From assembly GCA_030613145.1 (NCBI GenBank), contig JAUWMM010000047.1, positions 1 to 9,200 of the forward strand: DNA of 9,200 nucleotides, in the 5' to 3' direction. The notes under the pieces were generated by a model that saw only the letters and a program-made list of their open reading frames with translations, did no database searches and had not been told where the DNA came from. Position numbers and translations under genes: made by a program. Shown here one piece after another: positions 1 to 7,796 of the stretch (positions within the stretch are counted from its first letter, which is position 1; each line of letters opens with the position of its first letter). Source of the stretch: Desulfobacterales bacterium (GTDB taxonomy: Bacteria > Desulfobacterota > Desulfobacteria > Desulfobacterales > C00003060).

Positions 1-2696
1 GCTACCTCCATAGCGTCCACGGGTCCGGTGGCCAACAGGCCCATCTCCCGGCCACCAAGCATAAAAACAATTGCTATAAGTTTTTCCTTGTTCGCTAAGG
101 GCTTAACCTCAGCCACCTCATCAATCGCAAACAAGGGCAGAGTCCCGCCTCGGTACTGGATCACCTTCCTGCCGCCAACCAACTCAATGTCTGTCTTTTT
201 GATCTTTTCAATACGCGAGACCAGTGCCAATGAAACTGCAAACTGTTCATCTACGGCATTCCTAAACACCAGCAAAGCCTGCACGTCTCCCCTACTTTTG
301 GCAACCTCGCTCGCTTCTTGGGCCACCTGAGTTGCCCTGTCGGTCCCTTCCATGGAAGTGAGTTCTGCCATCCGGGCAATGCCGGGCACATCCAGTATAA
401 GGGCCACTCGGCCGTCACCCATGACGGTTGCCCCGGCATACCCCTTACAGTCCTTGAGATGCCGGCCCAATGGCTTGACAACGATCTCCTCAGAGTCCCG
501 TAATGTGTCAACCACCAACCCGTACTTGAATGTCCCGGCAGAAACCACTACAATATTAACAGCGCTCCGGGCATGGTAGCGACGGTCCTTGGGCTCGCGG
601 ATTGCGGATTGCGGATTGCTGGTTGCCGGCCCGCCATCGTTCTCGCTCATGCGAGGCGGGCGGGCGGATTGCTGGTTGCTGGTTGCTGGTTGTTCGTTGC
701 TGGTTATCGTAGTTCCTGCGCTCTGCTCTTTGCCCTCTGCTCTTTGCTCAAATAAAGGGCTTACCATCGCTCTTCTGTCCACTAAACTTTCTCGCCGATC
801 CGGCTTTTGCTCGCCATCTGCCGGATCTATGTATGTCCGGTCCATCCCCAATACATCGGCCAAACATATCAGGGGAAGGAGTCGCCCCCTCAGCCTTACA
901 ACCTCCGCATCCCCTACCCTCTCTATCCTGTCTTTAACCTGAGAGGCCGGAATCCTCAAAAGCTCATCGAGGTTTACCTGCGGAATCGCATAGCGCTCTC
1001 CATTAGCAGCAATTATCTGACTTGGGATAATGGCCAACGTCAGGGGAAGCTTGATCCGAATCGCTGTCCCGCTGCCGGGCTCAGAAGCTATGTCTACCAC
1101 ACCCCCAAGTTTGTCCAGGTTCGATTTCACTACATCCAAACCAACACCACGGCCGGAAACATCAGTCACCTTCTCAGCCGTGGAAAAACCAGGAAGAAAA
1201 ATCAGGCCCACCTTCTCCTTGTCCGACATGGTCCTGGCCTTCTCTTCGGTTATATGCCCTTTTTGCACACACGCTGCCGCCAGAATATTCCCGTCCAAAC
1301 CCTTGCCGTCATCCGTGATCTCGATGTTTACCTGGCCCGCTTCATGATACGCCTTAAGCATAATCCGGCCGACCGGATCCTTACCCTGCTTACGCCGGAT
1401 ATCCGGAGCCTCTATACCGTGGTCTACTGAGTTTCTGACAAGATGGGTCAAAGGGTCACTTAGCCCCTCAATGATCGTCTTGTCCAACTCCACATCTCCA
1501 CCCTCTATCGTCAGCCCCACTTCCTTTCCCAGGCTCCTGGCCAGATCACGCACTACACGCGGAAATTTATTGAAAATGTTGCCTATAGGCTGCATGCGGG
1601 TCAGCATGATCGCCTCTTGCAACTCAGAGGTCACCATGCCTATTCTCTGCCCAACTAGCTCCAATGCATGATGATCACCAGAACTGATAGTCTGTAATAA
1701 CTGGTTGCGACCCAAAACCAGCTCGCCCGCCAGCGTCATCAACGAATCAAGAAGATTTACATGAACTCGCAAGCTCACCTCAGCCAGCATAACCGATGGC
1801 GATATCTCAGGCCTAGGCTCAGACTTTGCTTCAGGCTCCTCGTTCTCCCCGGTGGTTCCCGGGTGTGTCTGGATCTTAACAACTTCAGGCTTGGTTTCAG
1901 GCTTACCGGTGGCGGAGTTCTTTATTATCATATCCTGGGACACCGGATGGATGTATTGTTCTTCAACCTCAAACAGGGCAGTGATAACATCGTGGTCGAT
2001 GATGGTAGCAAAAAGGACAAGGAATGGTAGCCTGGTAAATGGAACATTATCCTCAAGGGATCCCACTGCTGGGATATCGATCTTGCATTCGAGGATAATG
2101 CCGCTTTTTTGCATTGCTGTCAGAACTTCGAGCGGGGTTTTGCCTTTATTCTGAACATCATGAATAAGATCGTACTCAACTAGATAGATAAACTTATCAC
2201 CCTTGATCGCCTGAGAGATATCGAATTCGGGTATGGTAAAAACAACCTTTCCATCAGGGAGGCGTATATCCACCATTGTGGATACGCTTTCTTTTTCCTT
2301 TTCAGACAAGGAGGCGGTCGTGATATTAGCTAGTGCCAGAGAATGCTCCGATATATCCATCTCATTACAGTGATCGACGTTGTTGATAAGTTCTTGCAAC
2401 TTATCAAAGGCTAAGAGAACGATGTTTATTATGTCTGTGTTCGGAATCATCTCACGGCTGCGGACTAGGCCCAACAAGTTTTCAATCTTGTGAGCCAGCT
2501 TCTTGATGTTGTCGAGGCCCAAAAACCCGGCTGCCCCTTTGATGGAATGGGCGGCCCGAAATACCTTGTTGACCAGGTCTACATCGATATTCTCACCAGC
2601 CTGTTCAATGGCCAATAGATCATTTTCTATATCGGCCAAGTGTTCCAGCGATTCCTGAACGTACAGCTGTAGAATTTCGTCATTATCGATGGTCAT
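1..2696 (-). CDS. cheA: Chemotaxis histidine kinase CheA with two CheW-like domains, C-terminus off window
   Basis: This is the central kinase of a chemosensory array: it autophosphorylates on its Hpt histidine and passes phosphate to CheY-type receivers. I translated the frame by hand from the ATG at 2694-2696 and found 898 codons with no stop to the window edge. The domains are: P1 Hpt with the site AAHSIKGAAGF (His50); a P2-like region at about 141-265; a Pro/Glu-rich linker at about 266-302; P3 dimerisation at about 307-375; a HATPase at about 380-545 with N box RNSVDHG (Asn422, His426), DDGKG (462-466) and GRGVGLD (515-521). A CheW-like P5 follows from about 552 and a second CheW-like domain from about 790. 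All catalytic motifs are intact. A low-complexity insert at about residues 651-701 splits P5 and is built from heptamer repeats. The start has the Shine-Dalgarno GAGGGG 7 bases upstream, inside the end of the STAS gene, which suggests translational coupling. Confidence 0.95.
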   Translation of the reverse strand, partial: MTIDNDEILQLYVQESLEHLADIENDLLAIEQAGENIDVDLVNKVFRAAHSIKGAAGFLGLDNIKKLAHKIENLLGLVRSREMIPNTDIINIVLLAFDKLQELINNVDHCNEMDISEHSLALANITTASLSEKEKESVSTMVDIRLPDGKVVFTIPEFDISQAIKGDKFIYLVEYDLIHDVQNKGKTPLEVLTAMQKSGIILECKIDIPAVGSLEDNVPFTRLPFLVLFATIIDHDVITALFEVEEQYIHPVSQDMIIKNSATGKPETKPEVVKIQTHPGTTGENEEPEAKSEPRPEISPSVMLAEVSLRVHVNLLDSLMTLAGELVLGRNQLLQTISSGDHHALELVGQRIGMVTSELQEAIMLTRMQPIGNIFNKFPRVVRDLARSLGKEVGLTIEGGDVELDKTIIEGLSDPLTHLVRNSVDHGIEAPDIRRKQGKDPVGRIMLKAYHEAGQVNIEITDDGKGLDGNILAAACVQKGHITEEKARTMSDKEKVGLIFLPGFSTAEKVTDVSGRGVGLDVVKSNLDKLGGVVDIASEPGSGTAIRIKLPLTLAIIPSQIIAANGERYAIPQVNLDELLRIPASQVKDRIERVGDAEVVRLRGRLLPLICLADVLGMDRTYIDPADGEQKPDRRESLVDRRAMVSPLFEQRAEGKEQSAGTTITSNEQPATSNQQSARPPRMSENDGGPATSNPQSAIREPKDRRYHARSAVNIVVVSAGTFKYGLVVDTLRDSEEIVVKPLGRHLKDCKGYAGATVMGDGRVALILDVPGIARMAELTSMEGTDRATQVAQEASEVAKSRGDVQALLVFRNAVDEQFAVSLALVSRIEKIKKTDIELVGGRKVIQYRGGTLPLFAIDEVAEVKPLANKEKLIAIVFMLGGREMGLLATGPVDAMEV
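597..749 (-). repeat. Composite heptanucleotide repeat insert inside cheA
   Basis: Three short arrays of 7-base units lie in frame within cheA. On the plus strand the first has GCGGATT three times (597-617), then GCTGGTT and GCCGGCC. The second (664-705) has GCGGATT, GCTGGTT three times, GTTCGTT and GCTGGTT. The third (721-748) has CTCTGCT and CTTTGC(C/T) alternating, so a 14-base unit twice. The first two arrays are separated by a GC-rich hairpin. In the cheA frame they encode peptides rich in Asn, Gln, Ser, Ala and Pro, such as PATSNPQSAIRE and PATSNQQSAR, which have no resemblance to a CheW fold. Flanking P5 sequence is well conserved on both sides, so the block looks inserted in a loop or linker that tolerates length change. 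Similar heptamer (STRR) repeats are known from heterocystous cyanobacteria; relation to those is not claimed. Confidence 0.9.
629..661. repeat. GC-rich imperfect hairpin within the cheA repeat insert
   Basis: GCCCGC (629-634) pairs with GCGGGC (656-661), and CTCGC (642-646) pairs with GCGAG (651-655) around a TCAT loop. A 7-base bulge (635-641) lies on one side. The hairpin sits between two heptamer arrays, breaks their 7-base phase, and is read through in frame by cheA. It resembles the palindromic core of a small mobile repeat, but it is a single copy here and has no U-tract. Confidence 0.7.
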
Positions 2697-2700
2697 GGTT

Positions 2701-3012
2701 TTACCCCTCAACCATCATCACTTTAAAATGCTGATCAAGTCGCATGGTCTTAAAAAGGCCGTAGATGTTTTTAGAGACATTGATCACTATAAATTTCCCG
2801 TCGGACTTGCTCACAGAGTTATGCGTGGCAATAAGAACACCTATGCCGACTGAGTCGACCATCTCTACCCCTTCGAGATCTATGACCAGTTCTTTGGGGC
2901 CCTCTTTTGCCAGTGGTCTCAGCTCATTTTTAAACTCCTCGGCCATGGCGGCCACTACATCCTGCCCTGGTTTCACAATGGTCTGATCCCCATCTTTTGT
3001 AATTTCACTCAT
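2701..3012 (-). CDS. STAS-domain anti-sigma factor antagonist (RsbV/SpoIIAA type)
   Basis: This 103-residue protein is a single STAS domain, the usual length of RsbV or SpoIIAA. In that family the unphosphorylated protein binds an RsbW-type kinase and so releases the kinase's partner; the kinase inactivates it by phosphorylating a conserved serine, and a PP2C phosphatase restores it. The phosphorylatable site is in VEMVDSVGIGVL, with Ser54 after Asp53. The family core of a beta strand (LVIDL) before this loop is present, followed by FIVINVS. The start ATG at 3010-3012 has GGGAGG (3018-3023) 5 bases upstream. The protein is about half identical by eye to the C-terminal STAS domain of the preceding gene (about 50 of 93 positions), so it probably arose by tandem duplication. 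It ends 4 bases before the cheA start. The target it regulates cannot be read from the sequence. Confidence 0.93.
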   Translation of the reverse strand: MSEITKDGDQTIVKPGQDVVAAMAEEFKNELRPLAKEGPKELVIDLEGVEMVDSVGIGVLIATHNSVSKSDGKFIVINVSKNIYGLFKTMRLDQHFKVMMVEG

Positions 3013-3038
3013 AACAACCTCCCATGTTCACGAATCGT

Positions 3039-3773
3039 TTAGGCGCTTAACAAGTTAAATAACTGATCCAATCCTATGGCCTTGAAAACGCCGCAGACGT
3101 CTTCCGAGGCATTAATCACAATCAATTTGCTGCCCGAGTCGTTCGCGCAGGTACGGGCAGAGAGCAGGACGCCTATGCCGGCGGAGTCGACCATCTCAAC
3201 GCCTGCCAGATCTATGACAACTACACTCGGGCATTCTTTCATCAGGGGTTCAATCTCGTGCCTAAATTCTTCAGCCATAGAGGCCACGATATCCTGTCCC
3301 GGTTTGATAACGACAATATCTCCTTGTTTTCTAACTCGATTCGCGCAAACCTTCCTGTCACCAATCTCTTTTCTTAAAAACAATCTGCTCCCCTTGGTAT
3401 TGTACTCAATATCCGTACAATACTTCCTCATGATGGCCAACCCTCGACCTGAATCCGATGTGAATGTCTTCAACTCTTTTCCCATGTATGCCGCCCAGTC
3501 AAATCCGCACCCCCCATCATTAATTTCGACAAATACGGCATTATCTTTCAATCGCATGCCGCACTTAATTATCTTGTTGGGATCACCGCAACATCCGTGA
3601 TTGACTGCATTTAAGAGGCCTTCACGCACAGCAAGACGGATGCAAAATACCTCTGCCTCAATCCCCATCCTGGCAAGAAACTTCATGGCCTCTTCATCTA
3701 CGCGATCGATATTCTCGACTGTGGAAGAAAAAGACATATCGAGATCAATTAGACCACGAGAAACTTCGAACAT
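3039..3773 (-). CDS. RsbW-like HATPase fused to a C-terminal STAS domain
   Basis: This 244-residue protein joins both halves of a partner switch. Residues about 1-137 are a GHKL ATPase of the RsbW/SpoIIAB serine-kinase type: the N box is EGLLNAVNHG (Asn55), the G1 box INDGGCGFDW (Asp86) and the G2 box SDSGRGLAIM (109-112). Residues about 150-244 are a STAS domain with the phosphoacceptor site VEMVDSAGIGVLL (Ser197). Free RsbW is about 150 residues, so the N-terminal part is a complete kinase domain. The ATG at 3771-3773 has AAAGGGGG (3780-3787) 6 bases upstream. Because kinase and substrate domains share one chain, the kinase could phosphorylate Ser197 in cis or be held by its own STAS domain; that is inference. 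The next gene encodes a second, free copy of the STAS domain. The kinase could also act on that free STAS protein or on an unlinked sigma or effector partner. Confidence 0.92.
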   Translation of the reverse strand: MFEVSRGLIDLDMSFSSTVENIDRVDEEAMKFLARMGIEAEVFCIRLAVREGLLNAVNHGCCGDPNKIIKCGMRLKDNAVFVEINDGGCGFDWAAYMGKELKTFTSDSGRGLAIMRKYCTDIEYNTKGSRLFLRKEIGDRKVCANRVRKQGDIVVIKPGQDIVASMAEEFRHEIEPLMKECPSVVVIDLAGVEMVDSAGIGVLLSARTCANDSGSKLIVINASEDVCGVFKAIGLDQLFNLLSA

Positions 3774-3818
3774 ACAACGCCCCCTTTCTGTTACTGAACT
3801 TAGCTCGCTTCGCTCACA

Positions 3819-4940
3819 TTACACCTCAACCCCGAGAACCACGATATCGTCTTCGGGCTTGCATGTTTTATCTATCATCAGGCAGGCTAATTCTAGAGCC
3901 AATCCCTGTGTGGGGGTATCCTTTATATTGGAGCATGCCTCCAGCACTTCAGGTAGGCATTCGGACCATACCTTTTTCAGCGCAGGCTTTTCTATTAGTC
4001 CGTCCGAATAGAGAAAAAACCGGTCGCCAGGACTCACCTTGATGTCCTGCTGCCCATAATAGACCTCCTTGAACATGCCAAGAATATCACCGTCTACATC
4101 TATGAGCCTCGGCTCGCCTTTTTTGGGAAGATAAATAACCGGCGGATGGCCGGCATTCACGATTGTCAGTGTTTTTTTCTTACGGTTCAGTTTTGCATAA
4201 CAGGCGGTCAGGTATGTCGTGTCAGACAATATCTCCACCAGGACATCGTTTATCATCCTCATGCTTTCCTGGGGTTGATAAATCGGATTACAGTTTTGTT
4301 TTAGCAGGGCCTTTATTGCAGCCGTTATATAGCTCGTAGCGATATCATGGCCCGACACATCCACCACAAAATATCCAAACATATCTTCTGATATTTGGAA
4401 AACATCATAAAAATCGCCTCCAGCTTCCAGAAACGTCGAATAATACACGCTGAAATTCGCTTTTGGAAGCTGTTCCGGCGTAGTTAACATGGAAGTCTGC
4501 GCCTTCTCGAGTTGTCTTAACTTGTTCGTCTGGCTTGTAATCAAGGAGTTGGTAGCAATAGACAATTTTAGGTGGAGCCGCACCCGGGCCAGCACCTCCG
4601 CAACCTGAAACGGTTTTGTTATATAATCAACGGCCCCTAAGTTAAAACCTGACAGCTTGTCCTCCAGATCGTCTTTTCCTGTCAAAAAGACGACGGGAAT
4701 GGATGCGGTTCGAGCGTTTTTCTTGAGGCGTGTGATAACTTCAAAGCCGTCTTCCTCGGGCATCATGATGTCAAGGATAATAAGGTCAGGCCGTTTTTCA
4801 ACAGCAAGTTTTCGTGCACGGGGTCCGCTATTGGCCGTGATAACCTGGTAACCCTCTTTGAGTAAAACTGTCTCCAAGAGACTTACACTCACAGAGCTAT
4901 CATCAACAATGAGTATGGTCAGATTTAGCTTTTCTTCCAT
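3819..4940 (-). CDS. Response-regulator PP2C phosphatase (RsbU/SpoIIE type)
   Basis: This 373-residue protein is a receiver domain followed by a PP2C (SpoIIE-type) Ser/Thr phosphatase, which in partner switches dephosphorylates a phospho-STAS protein. The receiver (about 6-125) has the acidic pair Asp13/Asp14, phosphoacceptor Asp57 in LIILDIMMPEEDG, Thr87 and Lys109 in ITKPF, so it looks active. A helical linker (about 128-160) leads to the phosphatase (about 163-373). Metal-binding acidic residues are visible in EAGGDFYDV (Asp176), VVDVSGHD (Asp194), YSDGLIE (Asp313) and PEDDIVVLG (364-365). The gene overlaps the end of the Hpt gene by 16 bases and has no strong Shine-Dalgarno sequence, so it is probably translated by coupling. 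The likely input is phosphate from the upstream Hpt protein or hybrid kinase, and the likely substrates are the two STAS domains encoded just downstream. These partners are inferred from gene order. Confidence 0.95.
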   Translation of the reverse strand: MEEKLNLTILIVDDSSVSVSLLETVLLKEGYQVITANSGPRARKLAVEKRPDLIILDIMMPEEDGFEVITRLKKNARTASIPVVFLTGKDDLEDKLSGFNLGAVDYITKPFQVAEVLARVRLHLKLSIATNSLITSQTNKLRQLEKAQTSMLTTPEQLPKANFSVYYSTFLEAGGDFYDVFQISEDMFGYFVVDVSGHDIATSYITAAIKALLKQNCNPIYQPQESMRMINDVLVEILSDTTYLTACYAKLNRKKKTLTIVNAGHPPVIYLPKKGEPRLIDVDGDILGMFKEVYYGQQDIKVSPGDRFFLYSDGLIEKPALKKVWSECLPEVLEACSNIKDTPTQGLALELACLMIDKTCKPEDDIVVLGVEV

Positions 4941-5251
4941 CTTAGCACTTCAACTATCTGGTCATATCTGTCTCTAATCGCTTTAAGCGCTTCGCTCGCT
5001 CCTTCAAAAATGTTCTGCCGGGCTTTCTCTTCAATAGCTTTAGATAGATCATATATCCCTGTGAACCCAAGATTTCCGGCAGCCCCCTTGACGTAATGGG
5101 CCGCCTCAACGGCCTGCTGTGTGTTTCCTTTATCTATGGCAGATTGTAATCTCTCCAAATGAGAAGTCGAGGTCTCTACAAAGAGTTCCACCAATTCCAC
5201 GAACTCATCTTCCTCTAAGCCTATATTTTCAGCCAATTCACTGAAATTCAT
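4925..5251 (-). CDS. Stand-alone histidine phosphotransfer (Hpt) protein
   Basis: This 108-residue protein is a single Hpt four-helix domain with the phosphorylation site AAHYVKGAAGNLG (His52). Free Hpt proteins shuttle phosphate between receiver domains of hybrid kinases and response regulators. The open frame continues upstream to 5524, but that part overlaps the hybrid kinase gene, shows no domain, and is rejected. The ATG at 5249-5251 is chosen because the Hpt fold begins there and the purine-rich GGGAAGAAGA lies directly upstream (5252-5261). It lies 73 bases after the kinase stop, across an inverted repeat, and its last 16 bases overlap the REC-PP2C gene. The neighbours suggest transfer between the hybrid kinase receivers and the RsbU receiver. 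However, the kinase has its own C-terminal Hpt domain, so this copy may serve a different kinase. Confidence 0.9.
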   Translation of the reverse strand: MNFSELAENIGLEEDEFVELVELFVETSTSHLERLQSAIDKGNTQQAVEAAHYVKGAAGNLGFTGIYDLSKAIEEKARQNIFEGASEALKAIRDRYDQIVEVLRWKKS

Positions 5252-5261
5252 TCTTCTTCCC
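5252..5261 (-). promoter_or_regulatory. Purine-rich ribosome binding site fixing the Hpt start
   Basis: The sense strand reads GGGAAGAAGA immediately before the ATG at 5249-5251. It supports this start over the longer frame that runs back into the hybrid kinase gene. Confidence 0.6.
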
Positions 5262-5282
5262 AATATGAAACGACTAGAAGCA

Positions 5283-5319
5283 GTTTCAAAACCCTTTCCC
5301 TTGGAATGAGTTTTGAAAC
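5283..5319. other. Intercistronic stem-loop between hybrid kinase and Hpt genes
   Basis: A perfect 10-bp inverted repeat, GTTTCAAAAC (5283-5292) and GTTTTGAAAC (5310-5319), encloses a 17-base loop in the only sizeable gap of the operon. After one mismatch the stem can extend by about four more pairs, one of them G-U. No run of T follows on the minus strand, so it is not a canonical intrinsic terminator. A six-base alternative pairing also exists: plus-strand TGAAAC (5266-5271) is complementary to GTTTCA (5283-5288), which would use the same arm. It may be an mRNA stability or processing element, a weak attenuator, or a protein site. Confidence 0.7.
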
Positions 5320-5324
5320 AACTT

Positions 5325-7790
5325 TTAATAATTAAGCTCTTGAAGCTTATTCCTTGCACCAGAGATAAACTCGTTGACATGGAATTCAACTTCGGAAAGC
5401 ATTTGTTCTGCTCCATCCATTCTTTTTTCCCTGCCCATCCGTTCCAGATCAGATGCGAGTGCAGTGATGTTCGCAACACTGAAATTGGACACAGAACCCT
5501 TGAAAAGATGAGCGGCCCTGTCAAGGCTTTCAGGGTCCGCTGCCGAGATCGCCCTGCGTATTGTTTCTATCTGACTCGGATAATTATCTATAAATAGTTC
5601 AAACGTCTCCTGGAACAATTCCAGATCCCCGTCAAAGTATCCAAGCATGCTGTCGAAATCCAATGCCGTACCGGAAGTCGCCTGGGCAGGTTTCTGTTCT
5701 CCGTGTTGGGTAATCTTGTTTTCCATGACCAGATGAAGCACTTCAAGGAGTTCGGCAACCTTAAACGGCTTGGAAATGTAGTAGTCAATACCCGCTTCCA
5801 GGCAACTCTCTCGATCTCCCTTCATGGCACGGGCTGTCATGGCAACAATGGGAATGTGTGTTCCTGTGGATTTCTCTCTATCCCTAATGATGGCCGTGGC
5901 TTTCAGGCCATCCATAACCGGCATTTGCACATCCATGAGCACTAAATCAAACACATCTTTTTCCACACGTTCCAAAGCCTCTTGTCCATTTTCCACGACC
6001 ACCGTCGAATGACCCTGCTTTTTCAGGATCCTAACAACAAGCTTCTGGTTCACCGGGTTGTCCTCGGCCACCAGGATATTGAGACTTTGTCTGCACCGTT
6101 GTTCTTCCCTAACGGTGTGTCGTGTAATCAGGCGGCCTTTCCCCAAGTTGGCATCCAACAGGCTATGCCCTAGAACGTTCAAACACGCACCCAAGAGTTC
6201 CGACTGCTTGACCGGTTTCAGTAGATAAGCCGAAATCCCTAGTTCCTTGCAACGTGCGGCATCCCCTCTACGGCCCATAGAAGTAAGCAAGATGATTCTG
6301 GTATCAGCGAATGTCGGATTCTCTTTGATGCGTTTACTGACCTCGAAACCGTCCATCTCTGGCATCTGTCCATCCAGAATAACCAGATGATAGAAATTCC
6401 CATCCTTTGCAGCCTTTTCCATTTCAGCTAATGCACCCTTGCCATCTGAAGCTCCCCCGCACGAAACTCCCCATAATGCAACCATCTCGATGAGCACCTT
6501 ACGGTTCGTGGCGTTATCGTCTACAACCAAAATGCGTGAACCGTGAAGTTCAATCGGCGCTGATTCACGAACTGGTCGTTTCTTTTCGGGTTGAAGGCCC
6601 AGTATAGTAGTAAAATGGAAAGTGCTCCCTTTGCCGAGCTCACTCTCAACCCAAACCTTGCCGCCCATCATCTCCGATAACTGTTTGGAGATAGACAGGC
6701 CTAATCCTGTGCCCCCGTATTTTCGGGTAATGGAACCGTCCACCTGGCGGAAACTCTCAAAGATGGTATCAATTTTTTCTTCAGGGATGCCGACGCCCGT
6801 ATCTGAGACGGAAAAATGGAGCAGCACGGATTTTTCGTCTTTGCTTTCAACCTTGCATTGGATGACTACCTCACCGTTCTCGGTAAACTTGATAGAATTT
6901 GCAGCCAAGTTGACGATGATCTGGCGCAATCTTCCCGGATCTCCGACAAGGAAAGTGGGAACCCCCGGCTTGATGCGACAGGCAAGCTCCAGTCCTTTTT
7001 CGTGAGCCTTCAAGGCAAGCGTATCAACGGCGGCCTCCATGGTAGTCCTCAAATCGAATTCGATCTCTTCCAGATCAAGACGCTTGGCTTCCATCTTGGA
7101 AAAATCGAGGATGTCTTCAAGGAGGTCCAACAACGCCTCAGCCGACGTTTTCACTATTTCAAGGTAACTGCGCTGCTCTTTCGACAGTTCAGTATCAAGA
7201 GCCAGGTCGGTGAAGCCAATGATGCCGATCATCGGTGTACGGATCTCATGGGACATGTTGGCAAGAAATTCGCCTTTGGCATGATTGGCTGCTTCTGCTT
7301 GTTCCTTTGCTTTGAAGAGTTCCTCCTCAACGCGCTTGCGTTCTTTGATCTCTTCCATGGCCTGATCGCGCGCGGCTCTGTACCCTTGCATGTGATGCGT
7401 CAGATCCGTAACATCCTGGATTATAACGAGCGCATAGATTTCCGTCTTGTACGATACACGCACAGGAGTCACCGTTGTATGCTGGATGCGAAACTGTCCG
7501 TCTGTCAGGCGTGAGGGAATGACATACTTGTGAAGCTGGGAGGAAAAGATCGTAGGTGGACCACCTTCAAATATAGCCTGAAAGCGGCGTGTATATTTGG
7601 ATGCGTTCAAGTTGGGGAAATAGTCCACAATATTCGTGCCAAGGATCTTGTCCCTGGAGATTCCCGTCCAGCCCTCCAAACAGTTGTTCCAAAAAAGAAC
7701 GACATAATCTTTTCGTAGAATGCATGCTCCCACAGGCACGTAGTCGAAAACGCCAAATTTTTCCTCAACTATTTTAGTCTCGGTTGCCAT
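5325..7790 (-). CDS. Soluble hybrid histidine kinase PAS-HisKA-HATPase-REC-REC-Hpt
   Basis: This 821-residue multistep phosphorelay kinase has a PAS domain (about 10-128), a coiled coil (about 135-172), HisKA with NMSHEIRTP (His181), and a HATPase with NLAANSIKF (Asn298), DTGVGI (330-335) and GGTGLGLSI. The first receiver (about 418-540) has Asp424/425, acceptor Asp473 and Lys525. The second (about 570-690) has Glu576/Asp577, acceptor Asp620, Thr652 and Lys674. A C-terminal Hpt follows (about 715-818; His761 in AAHLFKGS). This is the BarA/ArcB-like tripartite design with an extra receiver. No signal peptide or membrane segment is visible, so it should sense a cytoplasmic cue through PAS. Every conserved phosphosite is present. 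The start ATG (7788-7790) lies 6 bases after the CheC stop. An AAAGGA is only 2 bases from the ATG, and a GGAG lies 11 bases upstream, so ribosome binding is unusual but the start is supported by the domain layout. Its output is probably the downstream Hpt and REC-PP2C proteins. Confidence 0.95.
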   Translation of the reverse strand: MATETKIVEEKFGVFDYVPVGACILRKDYVVLFWNNCLEGWTGISRDKILGTNIVDYFPNLNASKYTRRFQAIFEGGPPTIFSSQLHKYVIPSRLTDGQFRIQHTTVTPVRVSYKTEIYALVIIQDVTDLTHHMQGYRAARDQAMEEIKERKRVEEELFKAKEQAEAANHAKGEFLANMSHEIRTPMIGIIGFTDLALDTELSKEQRSYLEIVKTSAEALLDLLEDILDFSKMEAKRLDLEEIEFDLRTTMEAAVDTLALKAHEKGLELACRIKPGVPTFLVGDPGRLRQIIVNLAANSIKFTENGEVVIQCKVESKDEKSVLLHFSVSDTGVGIPEEKIDTIFESFRQVDGSITRKYGGTGLGLSISKQLSEMMGGKVWVESELGKGSTFHFTTILGLQPEKKRPVRESAPIELHGSRILVVDDNATNRKVLIEMVALWGVSCGGASDGKGALAEMEKAAKDGNFYHLVILDGQMPEMDGFEVSKRIKENPTFADTRIILLTSMGRRGDAARCKELGISAYLLKPVKQSELLGACLNVLGHSLLDANLGKGRLITRHTVREEQRCRQSLNILVAEDNPVNQKLVVRILKKQGHSTVVVENGQEALERVEKDVFDLVLMDVQMPVMDGLKATAIIRDREKSTGTHIPIVAMTARAMKGDRESCLEAGIDYYISKPFKVAELLEVLHLVMENKITQHGEQKPAQATSGTALDFDSMLGYFDGDLELFQETFELFIDNYPSQIETIRRAISAADPESLDRAAHLFKGSVSNFSVANITALASDLERMGREKRMDGAEQMLSEVEFHVNEFISGARNKLQELNY

Positions 7791-7796
7791 TGTCCT

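Noticed and set aside
597..705. CRISPR array
   Set aside because: The units are only 7 bases, tandem and without spacers.
597..749. Frameshift or pseudogene in cheA caused by the repeat insert
   Set aside because: Codon-by-codon reading shows no stop and the conserved P5 and second CheW-like sequence continues in the same frame after the insert.
807..1430. Plus-strand open frame of 207 codons
   Set aside because: It is antisense to the conserved HATPase and P5 parts of cheA and its translation resembles no protein family.
3774..3818. Possible terminator in the gap with GAGCGAAGCGAGC
   Set aside because: The motif is a direct or mirror-like repeat, not an inverted repeat; no stable stem or T-run is present.
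5252..5524. N-terminal extension of the Hpt frame by 91 residues
   Set aside because: It overlaps the hybrid kinase C-terminus in another frame, contains no recognisable domain, and the internal ATG at 5249-5251 has a purine-rich ribosome site and matches the Hpt fold.
6816..7514. Plus-strand open frame of 232 codons
   Set aside because: It lies antisense to the HisKA, HATPase and PAS coding sequence of the hybrid kinase; the sense frame has clear motifs.
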